The notes beneath the pieces were generated by a model. It saw nothing but the letters and a program-made list of their open reading frames with translations. It was not told where the DNA came from and made no database searches. Both the position numbers and the translations under genes were made by a program. Below, one piece after another: positions 36,996 to 48,800 of a stretch of DNA of 64,000 nt. This DNA is from Neelides folsomi (lineage: Eukaryota; Arthropoda; Collembola; Neelipleona; Neelidae): positions 62,001 to 126,000 of the forward strand of contig JAQGBZ010000152.1 of the NCBI GenBank assembly GCA_034687125.1, given 5' to 3'. The stretch's first letter is position 1. Each line of letters opens with the position of its first letter.

Positions 36996-37118
36996 TCATG
37001 TCCACTTTGACACTCCAACACTTGTTTCGCCTCCCATTGGAAACCCGTCGCCCCTCTCTGTTGTGACGCTCGTCACTGCGGTGACGAGAAGCTTCTCGCA
37101 TGATTCAACCGCGTACAT
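36996..37118 (-). CDS. Candidate 40-codon small open frame in a GC-rich island
   Basis: ATG (context AATAAATG) opens MYAVESCEKLLVTAVTSVTT, with the rest Gly/Thr/Ser-rich and ending SKWT before TGA. Codon use looks coding-like and the island is GC-richer than its surroundings. The + strand is also open here. No motif or partner was recognised. Confidence 0.17.
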   Translation of the reverse strand: MYAVESCEKLLVTAVTSVTTERGDGFPMGGETSVGVSKWT

Positions 37119-38925
37119 TTATTTACAAACTCAACCTGTCTCATAAACAGGATATTCCTCATATTGAACTCCAAGGAGCTTCCTCGGCTTTTTGGTCCGC
37201 TCTCAATGGGAGAGGACAAAGGAGGTGTCGAGGAGAATAATGGGATGAGAAGGATCCATGTAATCTTTTTACCTCTTCGGCTCTTTCCAAATTCTCTCGA
37301 CGACAAGATAGGGTCTACATACATGTTCAATAGATGTTCCGTTCATTCAATACTTTGAGTGTACAATTTGTACATTTTCTCCCGAGTTTTGTAAAATATT
37401 CCTGAAAGGATCTTGAAATGCATGACATTTGGGTGTCAGAGGATTTTTTAGATTCTTAGGGGAGTAGTTGTATACAAGAATGAAATACATTTGGAATATA
37501 TGCCAGGAGTCCAATTTTCGGGTCTTTTGGCGTTTTTGAGCTAAGTAACCAAATCCATTGAAAGCATGAAAAAGTCTTTCATAATGTCAAGAATATGTAA
37601 AGTAGAGTTGAGCGACAATATTTGTCATAGTGTTTCATAAAAGACATTTTGTCTTGTTAGTGAAGTTGGCTTAATACTACTACATGGTACATTCGGTATA
37701 TGCATTGGCGTCAGGATGCATAGATACATACATACCTACATATACTTACATAGGTACTTTAGGTATACACATTATACTGTTATCAATAGAACGCGTCCTT
37801 CAGAGCAACAAAATGTTCTTACAAATTGTCAATTGATATTTTGAGCTATAAGAATATTGGAGAAGTGCAGATCTCAGTACAAGTATTTTTGAATACGAAA
37901 TTGAAGCTGAAGCTTGTCATCTTCTAAAAGCATCATTATTGGAAGGCTCCGTTCCCTTCAATTTTGTTGAAAATGGGCGGACAAATTCAATTTTGTTTCA
38001 TCGTAACTTTCCCTAACTTACTTTTATCCCAAATTGTAAAATGGAAGTATAAAATTCCCCTTTCAACTTGGATCACCTTCCAAGTTGTAAAAAATAAAGT
38101 CCCCAAGTGGAGCCCTATTTTCAAATTTCTCAAAGTGGGCCTCATTTAATTTGAAAGCCTCTGAAGAATTCTTCCCTGCCCAGAGTCAATAGAAGATGTA
38201 AAATTCCAGTTAAACTTTCGCATCTCCTATTAGAATTCTCTTTCCATCAGGGTTTAAATCGACAGGAAGAATTACGAGACGTCGGGATGACGATGAAGTG
38301 AAGACGGATAAGCCAATTGGAGAAAAATACACGTAATTTAATTAGTGAGAGAACCGCCAACTACGTGCTAATAAACCCTGTAGGAGCAAATTAGATTTAC
38401 ATTGTTTGAATTGCTTATGAAGAAGACCAACAATTGAGATGCTTGAAGGTGAATTATACGACTCAGAAGATAAATTGAACAAGGTGGATAAAAAACGAGG
38501 GAGTCTTGAAGAAACATTTGCTCTTTCTTTTATATATAACTTATGTATCCTTTTATTCGATTCCGTTTGGGACTCAAAACGGAAGATGCATCACAATTCC
38601 ACAATACACACACGACCCTCCGTCTTATATTGTACAAAGAAAACATTATAATGCATAAGTTATATTTTATCAAATACAATTTGTATCAATTGTGTCTACA
38701 ATGTATCAATCCTTACAGATATGTACTTGTAATATACTTTTGGTAATGCCTATTTATTCTCTATGTAATATATGTATGGCATTTGGTCGTGTTTGGATTC
38801 TCCACGCTTCAATTGTATCTTTGGCCGTTGTATCAACACAATAGACATATGTTACTGTCCGTCATTGGATGGATTTTATATTGGTAGATTCCGTTTGCGT
38901 GAGCTCTCAATTCCGCTTTGCTCAC

Positions 38926-39011
38926 CTGGAATCATATGGAGTATGGGGAGAATCGGAGAGAGAGAGGTTGTGAAGGGAAAAGCACCTGCTGTCTCGGTGG
39001 AGCCATGCCAT
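38926..39011 (-). CDS. Candidate first exon on the minus strand
   Basis: ATG in a good context (GATAATGG) opens MAWLHRDSRCFSLHNLSLSD and reaches a strong donor TTCCAG|GTGAGC after 28 codons plus two bases. No following exon was identified. Confidence 0.18.
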
Positions 39012-40834
39012 TATCCTCCATTTCTAAATTCAACCATTGGGAAGTCTCCTTCACTTTCCCTCATTTCCCCATAATAAATCGAAATCCTTCTTCTAATCGA
39101 TACAATAAAAAGAAACAAGGGGGGTTCGGAGGAAAATTGGGAATTTCTTTTCCATTGCAGATGGTCCTCCCTATGAATTCCTTCTACCAAAAGTCTTATA
39201 AAAGATATATTTATAAGGTGAAATGGATGGAACACGGCTAACTTATTGATCTGTCTTTTATTCTTATCCGAGAAATTATTTTTCTTCTCTCTGCCCTTTA
39301 ATATTAAAGTAGGCTCGGAGAGTATGCAAGTAAGCCTTTGAACTTCTCCTATTCTCCCTCAAAGCCCGAAGTTGGTGAAGACAAAAGTCGACGTAGTGGA
39401 AATTGTAGCTAATGCAGTCGAATAACGTCGCCCGAGCCCAATAACTGAACTTGGAGTTTTCCGAGTCTTAGTAACCAACTTACGTATGTACGTCCCGCAC
39501 CGGCACACTTTCTCTCCTCCTTATGTGATCTCTTACAAAGCCGGCATATGTGGGTTTCTTTGAATGGATGGACATAACCGGGGTTTATAAGAACGAAGTA
39601 TGTTGAAAATTAAAGGAAATGGGGAGAGAGAGAAAGTATGTTGAGGGCATAGAGCCTTCCTTCCGCTTATCTCTCCAAAGAAACCCATCTCCTCTGCTTA
39701 ACTCACGAATTCCCCGAAATTAGAAAAGTGGGAGCAATGCAGGGATTTCCTATTAATGAAATCCCACACATAAGAACGAAGCCCAAAGAGCTCAAATTAC
39801 AACCTTGAAACAGAAACAATAAATGATATGAAACTTGGCCCAACTTTCCTTATATATTCCAATATGGTAGAATGTTCTTGCAGTTAGGAATGCATGAAGT
39901 TGGGTTTATTATAAAGGAAAGTGTCGGGGTGATTGCAAAAGAAGATTATAAGGAGAAAACATCGGGGTTTATAACTTTTATCTCCAAACAATTTCCTCCT
40001 CAATTGCCTCTTCTTTTCCCTTTAATTCCCCTTCAATTCCTTGAAAAATCAAAGTTTGGGAATAAAACGGCCATCAAATGAGCATTCCTAGCGAGACATT
40101 CACTGCAGTGCACAGAAAAAAGTTGAATCATATGCACACTAATGGAAATCCAATTGGGAATGAGTCCAAGGAAGATTTATTCAGCTTGCAAATACACTCC
40201 AACTGTATAAGTCGAGTCCTGAGTTGAGTCCATATAAGAGCCAGATAAATTGAACGAGCATCATATGCATTTGAATGAAAATTGAATTTGAGAAACCTCG
40301 CCCATTTCCATTGGCAATAAACAGAGGAACGTCGCGGGGTCTTCCACTGCAAGAACCAAGTCTTGAATCAAAAAGGACCGAACATACATCAACTCCAATA
40401 TTGTCAGATTTTACGACCTAACATTTATGCTTTTAAATACAAAGTGAGTTCAAAACTGTGAATTTTCCTTATTTTGCTCATCTCGCGTGTGCGGGCGAAG
40501 TGCATGGAAGGGAATAAAAAAAGTTAAGTGGGACTCAATAAATATGATTGTGAGCCTACCACTTTTGACTATTTGAAATTCGAATTCGGCGAATCAAATG
40601 TCAGGGCTTGAATGACAATAATAATAATAAATTACCAGAGAGAATTCGGATTTATTGGTGTGGGTAAACAAGGGCGGTGATCCTCCCGCAATTCTACCTT
40701 TTGAATTTGAAAAAGGGTCACCAGAAGGCCCGCATCTGTTTTATTCATTTTTATTACCCTTCGGGACAATATGGTGACTGCAGGGAGATTTTGTATTTCA
40801 TTTGAATATATACAATCTCCGAGTCCATACATAC

Positions 40835-40956
40835 ACTCGTTGCATGTAATGTCAGGTTCGGGAAAGTGATATTATTCTGCTGGTCCCTGGCCTGCTGCTC
40901 CTTCTCTGCCTCGTGCCTGACTTCATTCCTTGTTTGTGTCCTGGAAAGGGCGAGTC
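40835..40956 (-). CDS. Exon of an unrecognised minus-strand gene, Gln/Glu/Arg-rich with N-glycosylation sites
   Basis: 122 bases (two bases plus exactly 40 codons) from acceptor TTTACCTTCCCTTAG to donor ACGAGT|GTATGT. The frame reads LALSRTQTRNEVRHEAEKEQ, continues QARDQQNNITFPNLTLHATS, and has strongly coding-like composition, with a charged helix followed by two N-glycosylation sequons (NIT, NLT). The sequons suggest an extracellular segment. A candidate downstream exon at 40777-40698 (TILSRRVIKMNKTDAGLL) fits only if an alternative donor two bases earlier is used. The family is unknown. On the + strand the same bases give a hydrophobic frame with an early stop, judged a shadow. Confidence 0.42.
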
Positions 40957-41531
40957 CTAAGGGAAGGTAAAAACATCATCATAATAACAAGGGTAATCAT
41001 ATTCTCCTTCTATTTACTTACTCCCATTACTTGTTTCGTATAATCGGGGACTCTTTTATTATAGAAAATACTTATTGTTAGTAGGATTATTATATTTTGA
41101 ATCTCGGGATTTTCTTTCGGCCTTTGGTTGTTTAGGAAAAGGACGTCGCTGAGGGGAAGGAAGGGGAAATCCTCAAGGGACCCTCGTCCTTGTTTAATAC
41201 AATTATGAGCCCAAGAGGAAACTCTGGAATTAAAGAGAACGGAAGGTTAGGAGTAATCAAATCTATCCTTGTTTGAAACTGATCTTCCTCTTTACATCTC
41301 TCTCAAGTATCTTTGGCCCTCGTTGCCCTCTCAAGGCCCCCTCTGCTATTAGCTCCAATGCACGCGTATAAAGTATTAAAGCACTCTCAACGTTCTTTTG
41401 ACTCCTCCAATTTCCCTTTGATGAAACAAACTTGGGATCTTCTGTAATTTCGACCCTTGTTGTTGAACTTCGTTGTTTTTAACTACTAATAATTTTGATA
41501 GTCGGTAATTGGAAAAGGGGTAAGCGATCCC

Positions 41532-41729
41532 ATGGTCCTAAGGGTAGGTATAGGGAAGAGGGTGAGCTTGAAATTAAGTGAGGGTTCTGATATTAAAAAC
41601 GGAGGGGATGAAAAAGCGGAGCGAATGATCCACCAAGTCCAATTAGACCCGTACATTGTGTGGAGTGATCGGAGGGGATGTCAGGAGATGATTGAATTCG
41701 TTCAGGTCAGCGAGGAGGAATTTGAATGA
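41532..41729 (+). CDS. Candidate 65-residue open frame, acidic C-terminus
   Basis: ATG (context TCCCATGG) to TGA. The N-terminal part is basic (VLRVGIGKRVSLKLSEG), and the C-terminal part reads like real protein (AERMIHQVQLDPYIVWSDRR, then EMIEFVQVSEEEFE). It may be a single-exon small gene or the last exon of a larger one; the frame is open back to a stop 45 bases upstream. A donor-like CAG|GTCAGC near the end is weak. No family was recognised. Confidence 0.3.
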   Translation: MVLRVGIGKRVSLKLSEGSDIKNGGDEKAERMIHQVQLDPYIVWSDRRGCQEMIEFVQVSEEEFE

Positions 41730-42705
41730 CTTCATAACACACTCTTAATACAACTCTGTATATACCGTACACTTTATTGAATTCATGCTCTTATGAAGTT
41801 ACTCTTATAAAGATAACAGATTATATTTATTATGATATTCCATTTAGTATGTGAAATGCGGCGAAATGTATAAATGGGTATTTATAACACAATAAAGTTT
41901 GATACACCTTATTGCTCCCTTTATCTTCATCCACTTTTATGATTAACTTTATAAGTTACGTAACGTGTTGATGCTACCGTTGGGTTCTATTTCAATTTAC
42001 CCTTCCAATCATCTTTGATTATCCAGTTCCTCCACGAGCCAAGACATGAAATCATGTTTTTTCCAATGCCCTATTCGAATAATGAAAAGGGCTGAATTAA
42101 GATAAAGGTGAGAGTTGGTCATGTTTTCTTCATCGATTTGAGAATCAATATCTCAATAACCTTTTCACTCCCCTTTGCCATTCTCCGGCGGCAGCCGTCT
42201 CATTTTCCATTTCACTCAACTTGTCTATCTTTATCTTATTCCATTATGTAAGAAGTTCATTGAGCAAATCCGAAAGACTTCTTTTCCCTATATCTAATAC
42301 ATTACACAAGTCTATTCACCGCTTCTTTTTCTCCCATATTGGAGCTTAGCTAAAGCTATTTAATGTAATGCCTAAAACACTTACAAGTAATCTATATGAC
42401 GTTTGGAAATATTTCTTTTATATTGCTTACAATTAGAATGATTTCTGTAATAGAATAGAATTTTACTATACTTTTATTGTTAACAGAAAGGAATAGAAAT
42501 GTCTTCAAGATTTATATCAACTGCATTATAATTTATAATTATTCAAATAAAAAAATTCATTCTTATTTTATTACAAAACAATATGTAAGTTGAACCTCCA
42601 ACTTGAAAGTGAAATAGTGTAAGCCAGAAATGTGTATTTGTCTGCATACATGAATAAAATTTAAAGTCCGACATTAACCCCTGACATTTTCAATTCCCTT
42701 AACAG

Positions 42706-42864
42706 TTAAGAGTTGCAGATTCCGTAAAGCGATTATTAGGAAGAAATATGGCAAATCCTCCGTCAGATTTGCATATCAAAGATTTGAATTTTGGGGAGAA
42801 AAAGCAATTGGAGATTGCGGCTGGTGAACTCCAAAAGTTACAGAATTTCGCACGGGGCAATTAG
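42706..42864 (+). CDS. Terminal coding exon of an unrecognised + strand gene
   Basis: A textbook acceptor (TTTTCAATTCCCTTAACAG) is followed in phase 0 by 52 codons and TAG. It reads LRVADSVKRLLGRNMANPPS, then DLHIKDLNFGEKKQLEIAAG, then ELQKLQNFARGN. Composition and amphipathic pattern (two helices around a PPSDLHIKDL loop) are strongly protein-like. An internal Met (GRNMANPP) could act as a start if the exon were first. An AATAAA occurs near 43218 and could serve as poly(A) signal. The upstream exons could be the 29-33 kb chain, but nothing links them directly. The family is not identified. Confidence 0.45.
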   Translation, partial: LRVADSVKRLLGRNMANPPSDLHIKDLNFGEKKQLEIAAGELQKLQNFARGN

Positions 42865-45800
42865 GCTCGCTAATCAAATCCCCTATACATGTGGGATTGT
42901 ACGGGAAGTTGGGACGAGATAAACGGCTTCATCAGCCCAACTCTTCAGGAATGTGTGTAGCTAATGGGGAAGGGTTGAGGTTGCTAATCCGTAATCGCGT
43001 CTCCGCAAGTCTAAATCACAGATCCTTAACAAGCCCCCTGTCTCTCTCGCTAAACTTCCTACCACTTGTAGTCATACGGAAAAGATGGCTCATTCCAGAG
43101 CTCATAATCATTTTAACGGCCGACTCCCTACATACTGATATTGAAATCCAATTCTTCATTTGGTTAGCCCGAGAGCAGTTAACAGAATCAAAACCCAAGA
43201 GCAGTTAAAGAAATAGGAAATAAAAAACAACGTTATGGGATAATTTATAAAGTAAAAAATATTTTTTTCAGCGTAAAACCAACAATGCCTGTTTCGCACT
43301 ACTTGGATTGATACGGAGGTTCTAACCACGGGTAATAGGAATGGCACACAGACGAGATTCACATCGCTCCTTTAAACGAGTGTCGTAAAGAAGAGCTTAT
43401 GGGAATTAGGAAGAATCTCCAACACTACTTTGTAACAGTTTTGAGGGAAGATGGTGAGGAAATTGATGGTTTCAAGTGGGCTTGATGTGTAATATGAAAA
43501 GAACATAATTTCTTCTTTAGCATCAATTCCACCATTGGGCTTAAAATTGTGTTCACACTTTCATCGACCTCTTCGCCTGTCGACCTGTCGAGGATGAAAA
43601 ACGAGGGAAACTTTTACTTCAATTAGTAGCAATTTGTATGCATAGATTTATTCATTTCCTTGCTAATTTCTGCCGATTTTATTATTAATTGCTTACACGC
43701 ATCACTACAAACTTTTGTAATAAATACGTAAATTAGTTTTTAAACTATTAATAATTAATATACGACTTAATATACTCGTAATAAATGTAAATATGAAAAG
43801 TATCGAATAAACGTTTTAATCATAAATAAATATATTTTTCATTTGAAGATAATTTATTCCAAGAGAGTTTTGATTTCTATTTTTTCTATGCATTGAGCAG
43901 AATGGAGAAGAGATGAGGCATTGATCTCGGGACAAGTCATAGGTTGACTTCCTCTTACGCGAACATCCTTTTACGTCCAAGAACGTAATTGAGGGAACGT
44001 CAATAGTTAATCATTCATTAACGTTTTTGGCTCCTTCCAACTTCCCCATCCTCCGAGAGATTTATGGGAAAGAGCAAACAGATGAGTCCGGAGGTTCAAT
44101 GCGTATTCCTAAAGAACATCAGACAACATTTCTGTTTCAGCCCACCACGCCTTCAAAGTTCTCTTCCTCAACACAAGACACACTCCACATACATAAGTAT
44201 ATTTTAGAGGGAACCGTATAAGACAATTGGTAAACCAGTAGCTGAGCCATCTTCATAAACCCATTGAGGGAGCAGAATGAAAGCGTCAAGACTTGTTTCC
44301 ATTGTGAAGGTCCAACGGAACTCTGGACTGTGAGTTATAGAGATTGAATTCAACCATCATTATCCATCCCATTATACTTAACATGAACGAGACTCCACAC
44401 ACACATATGAGATTTAACCAATACATAAAGTATACAAGGGCACCAAACAAATTGAAACAAATTGATGAACCAAGATGTGCGTAAAAAGTCAGAGTTTCAT
44501 TCATACCAGATGAGTTCATTTTACATACAAATTCGATCGAGTTTCCATCTCCGGCTCCCGTTTAAACTCCTAATTGGCAACTCCATTAGTTCATTCAAAG
44601 TGGTCCGCTTATTAAAACATGATTAATGGGGAGTTTGAAAGGGCAAGAAAATTTCCATCCGCTTCCATCAAAATGTCCATATGGGTAATATTTCTCATTT
44701 AAAATGTTAAAATGTTTATGAAAAGACGCGATTGTAAATACTAAATACTTCCATCAACGATCCACACATCTTGTTCGGTTTTTTTATTTCTTGAAAATGA
44801 ATCTGCGGCACAACTGTCGTTTGCTCTCAACTTACCATTTTCTTATCCCTTGATCTCTCCATTTAATTTAGGGAACCTCTTGAAATACATTAAGTGTAGA
44901 ATTCACATGGAACACCCACACATTCACACTATTAGTTAGAGAAAGAACAAAAAGGAGGTTTGTTCAGCTTTTTTAAACTTTTTTAAACTATCCGTCCTAC
45001 AATGCAATCTTCTCCACTTGGATTTGTTTATCTTATGAAAATCTGTATAATGAAATAAATGAATCTTTCTAATGTCCCTCGGTTTCTTCATGGGAAGAAA
45101 CACGAGAGAGATGAACAGATCGTTCAAATGCATTCACATCGTAAATATCCCACAGTCTTCTTGAATGGAATCAGTCCCAGAGGATAAAAGAAGAAAAAGA
45201 CGCGTTGGAGAATTAACATTTGAAGCTTAAAGGTCTTTATTATGAGATATTTATATGCTCCATTTTTGGAACTTGAGAGAATTTGAAGGATGAATTCATT
45301 GAGGGCGGAAGAATTATGATTTCTTTCCCTTATATTATTTATTTACTTTTACCCCCCATTTGTGGGATTAGATATATAAAAAATTCGAAATTTTGTCTAA
45401 GGGAAGTTGAAGGAACAATTGGGCTTTGGGGAAGCATATGAATAGATAGAGATTATTCGCTCTCCTTGAGCTCCTTTTTGGATACATGGAGATTCAAAGG
45501 CTCCGAGTCCTTCGTCCTTCCCCCGCCACTTGAGAGATTCATTTATATTTGTCGTATTTATTATATGATTATGTCAAGGAATTACCCTCCCTGCCTTTCC
45601 GATTCCGAAAGAACCCGGGGGCTCTCCGCTCAAAAGACGGAGGCTCGTAAATCCCCTTTTTCTTATTTCTATTCAATCTCCCTCACTTTTTATTAAGACC
45701 TTTCTCCTATAAGGAAGACAGTAATGCGCCTTCAAAAGAAAAATCTTTGGCTTCTTATTATAAATACCATATACCTCACATCCTTTTCATGATGAATAAT

Positions 45801-48800
45801 GGAGATATTTTATTATAAAACCATTTGACTAATAGCTCCTATCTACAGATATCTTGTTTATATGATGCTTAAAATCACTGGAATTTTATAAATCTTTATT
45901 TCATTACATTGAGAGTTTTGAGAGTTTTAGAAAGATTTTTTATAAGATGGGATTTTTTATTATGTGAGATAATGTGTGTATCATACAGTGTGTAATTTTC
46001 TTCTCCAATTATATTCCTATTAGCTGGAAGGGAATTGGAGGTTCATCTTCATAGACATTGAGGATTAATAAACTGAACAATGTTTATGAGCTCCGGGTTG
46101 TTAAAGGGGTTAAATCTTTAGAAGATGCATCTTTATGAAAAAAAGCGTCTTTCACATTTGCATCGTCTTTTGCAAATTACCTTTTCCCTCCTTGTGCCTG
46201 ATAATAATATATGGCGGTCTGAGTCGAATTGTTCCGGAAAGCGAGATTTATACAGGGAGAGTCATTAAGCATTTTGTGAAAAATTTCACACTGAGACTCC
46301 ATCCTGAGCTGTGAACAATAATAGGGGCGAGAGGTAATGGCCATTATTTTCCTCAAAATCCAAAGTAAGAAATTAAATTAGTGGAGAGGGAAGGAGAAAA
46401 TGTCGTAAATCGAGGAAAGTTGAAAATTAAGCTGTCAAATTGAAGTAACCGGCTTGGGAAATTTGCCCTTTAGGTCCTTTTTTAACTACTTCTCTAGCTG
46501 TGAATTCAAATAATATAAACCCGCTCTGGCCGGAACCAACTTTTCAAATCTTATTTATTGTCTCCGCGTCCCTGTGGTCTTCCCGCCTCCTCATCCTCAG
46601 CATTAAAAGAGTCGTATCTCGTAGCCAGTATAGGAATCACCGTATAATTTGGATATAATGAACCACCGAAATGATTCAAATCATCTTCGAACTCTTCGGT
46701 ACAAGCGAAAGAGAAATGGGCGAATTCTTGTTCGAAGCCGTGCCTGAAGGATTAATTCCCTTCAAAGGAACCTTTATAATCTCTATTGAGCAAATATGAA
46801 TAACATATGGAGTGGATCGCAAAGTTGACAGGTTTTTAATTAATATTTCTTAATTTCATTCTTCTCAATGAACCTCCCCTTTCATCTCGTTGATAATTCC
46901 AGGCGTAAGGAGCAAAGAAAGGAATCCGGGGCGGATTAGTAACAAACAATCCGCCTTAGAGCTAAATAAACTTTTTTTGCTCCGGCTAATAAATGACATC
47001 CTATGGTATATTTCCCTTTTATTCCTTCCCTCCTATTGATACTTTGATACACGCAGAGAAATTGGGTTGGTAGGGTAGGAGAAATAAATAAGGAATATTC
47101 AAATTCAAGACATTTGTATCAACTAATCCCTTTAAGCTCCTTTCCTCGAAGAGAAACAAAGGTCGGTGACGGACTTGGCGTCTTAAACACACAGCCTAAA
47201 TCATGTCAGAGCGGTGGGTGAATATATATGGAATTAATAATTATTATTTATCTTCAGCTGCCGCCTCCTTCGTTTCATGGTTGGGGAAAAGAAGAAAGGG
47301 AAATTACAGAGAACTTAATACGAAAAACAATTCTTTATATAAATACAATTCCCTATATTTAATATACAATTTATCCCTTATATAATTTTGGATATAAAGA
47401 CCAATTTAATTTTTGTTCTCTTATGTACTAACACAACTTGCGTATTGTGAACAATGTACATGTTATAAGGATTTATTTTTATGAAGGCAATGTAAGATTT
47501 GTGCATATGAGTATTATAAGAGGAAAGTCGTATTCCTTTTATTTTGGCAGCGACCGGATATTAGCAATTTTACTTCCATTTTCTTCTCTGTCCAAATGAG
47601 AGGCTTAAGGAAGTGGAGGGGATTACAATATGGAATAATAGGAGAAATAAATCCAAAGAGATTTAAAGTAAAACTCAACAACCCCCTGCTATTTGACCGT
47701 ATAAATGACCATATTTCAAATTGTGTGCTTCGAGCCAAATAAGAACTTCAAATGGTACAAATATACAAATTGTTACAGTTGAAAGGGAAAACTTAAACCA
47801 AAACAGGGAAAAGCGAAAAGTTATGGAAGGTTCAAAGGAGAATGATTTGAGATGAGGAAATGCTAAGGGAATTCAACGGTGTATAAATGAGCCTCCGTGC
47901 AGAGGAATTATCCTTCACGAAACTTTGCACAAAAGCCAAATCTGCCCCTCATTCTTCATCCCTTCACATTTCCACAAATAAAATATGATTAATTTTAGTA
48001 AAATGGGGAAAAGATGAAAAAAACCCATTGTGATTACTTGTAATACCAACGACACTTGATATCCGCCTATAGCCATTTGGTTAAATATTCCAAAATCACA
48101 TTATCCAAATTGAACCAAATTCTCAATGGTCATATTATGAACTTATTACACTAAAAGCATTGGAATTTTTCATTGTATGAATTCTTTATGCACATTACTG
48201 TAATTTAGTATATTACTCACATTTTAATTTAACATTTTACTCACATTTGGAATTGGCCATTTCAATGTGAAATTCAAGAGCTTGAAATCCGCCAGAATTC
48301 CTCATAAAAATAGGAAAAGAGAAAAAAGAAATAAATTACCTACTTTGCCAATTTACTTGACAAAGAGTCAAATGCGCTTTGAATTAAAAATATTTATTCT
48401 TTTGTTGTTCAAATTTTATAATTTATTTTAATGACCCAGTTTAGGAAAATTGGCAAACTTGGGAAGTTTTAGGCAATGAAATAAACTAAACGATTTTGCC
48501 CCCATCACATTATGAATTTTGGATAGAGAAGTGCCTTTAAATTTGGTAATTTGAGACTTTTGGATTTGGAATCATAACCGATTTGTCATTACAGCGATTA
48601 AAGAAATAAAAGGTATAAAAGGTCTTTCCCCTGAAGGACCTGATGGAGGGAACTGAATTGATTTTTTATTTAAATGAATCAATTACGTGTTCACTTCACG
48701 GGGTTTGAGAGTTCCCTTAAAGGAATGAAGATTCGGATCCGGCAATTAATCAAACCCGTTGACATCTTCAACCCCAACAAAAGGTGAGAAAGATTGGGCT

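Larger units (their letters stand above)
33445..40834. other. Mostly noncoding stretch with two weak minus-strand candidates
   Basis: AT-rich, no recognised transposon. Contains the small open frame 36996-37118 and the candidate first exon 38926-39011, both listed separately. Other open frames (33430-33825, 35804-36082, 39011-39235) have no splice or motif support. Confidence 0.4.

Noticed and set aside
44838..44900. Strong minus-strand donor GTAAGT at 44.83 kb
   Set aside because: All frames upstream of it are closed by stops within 60 bases.
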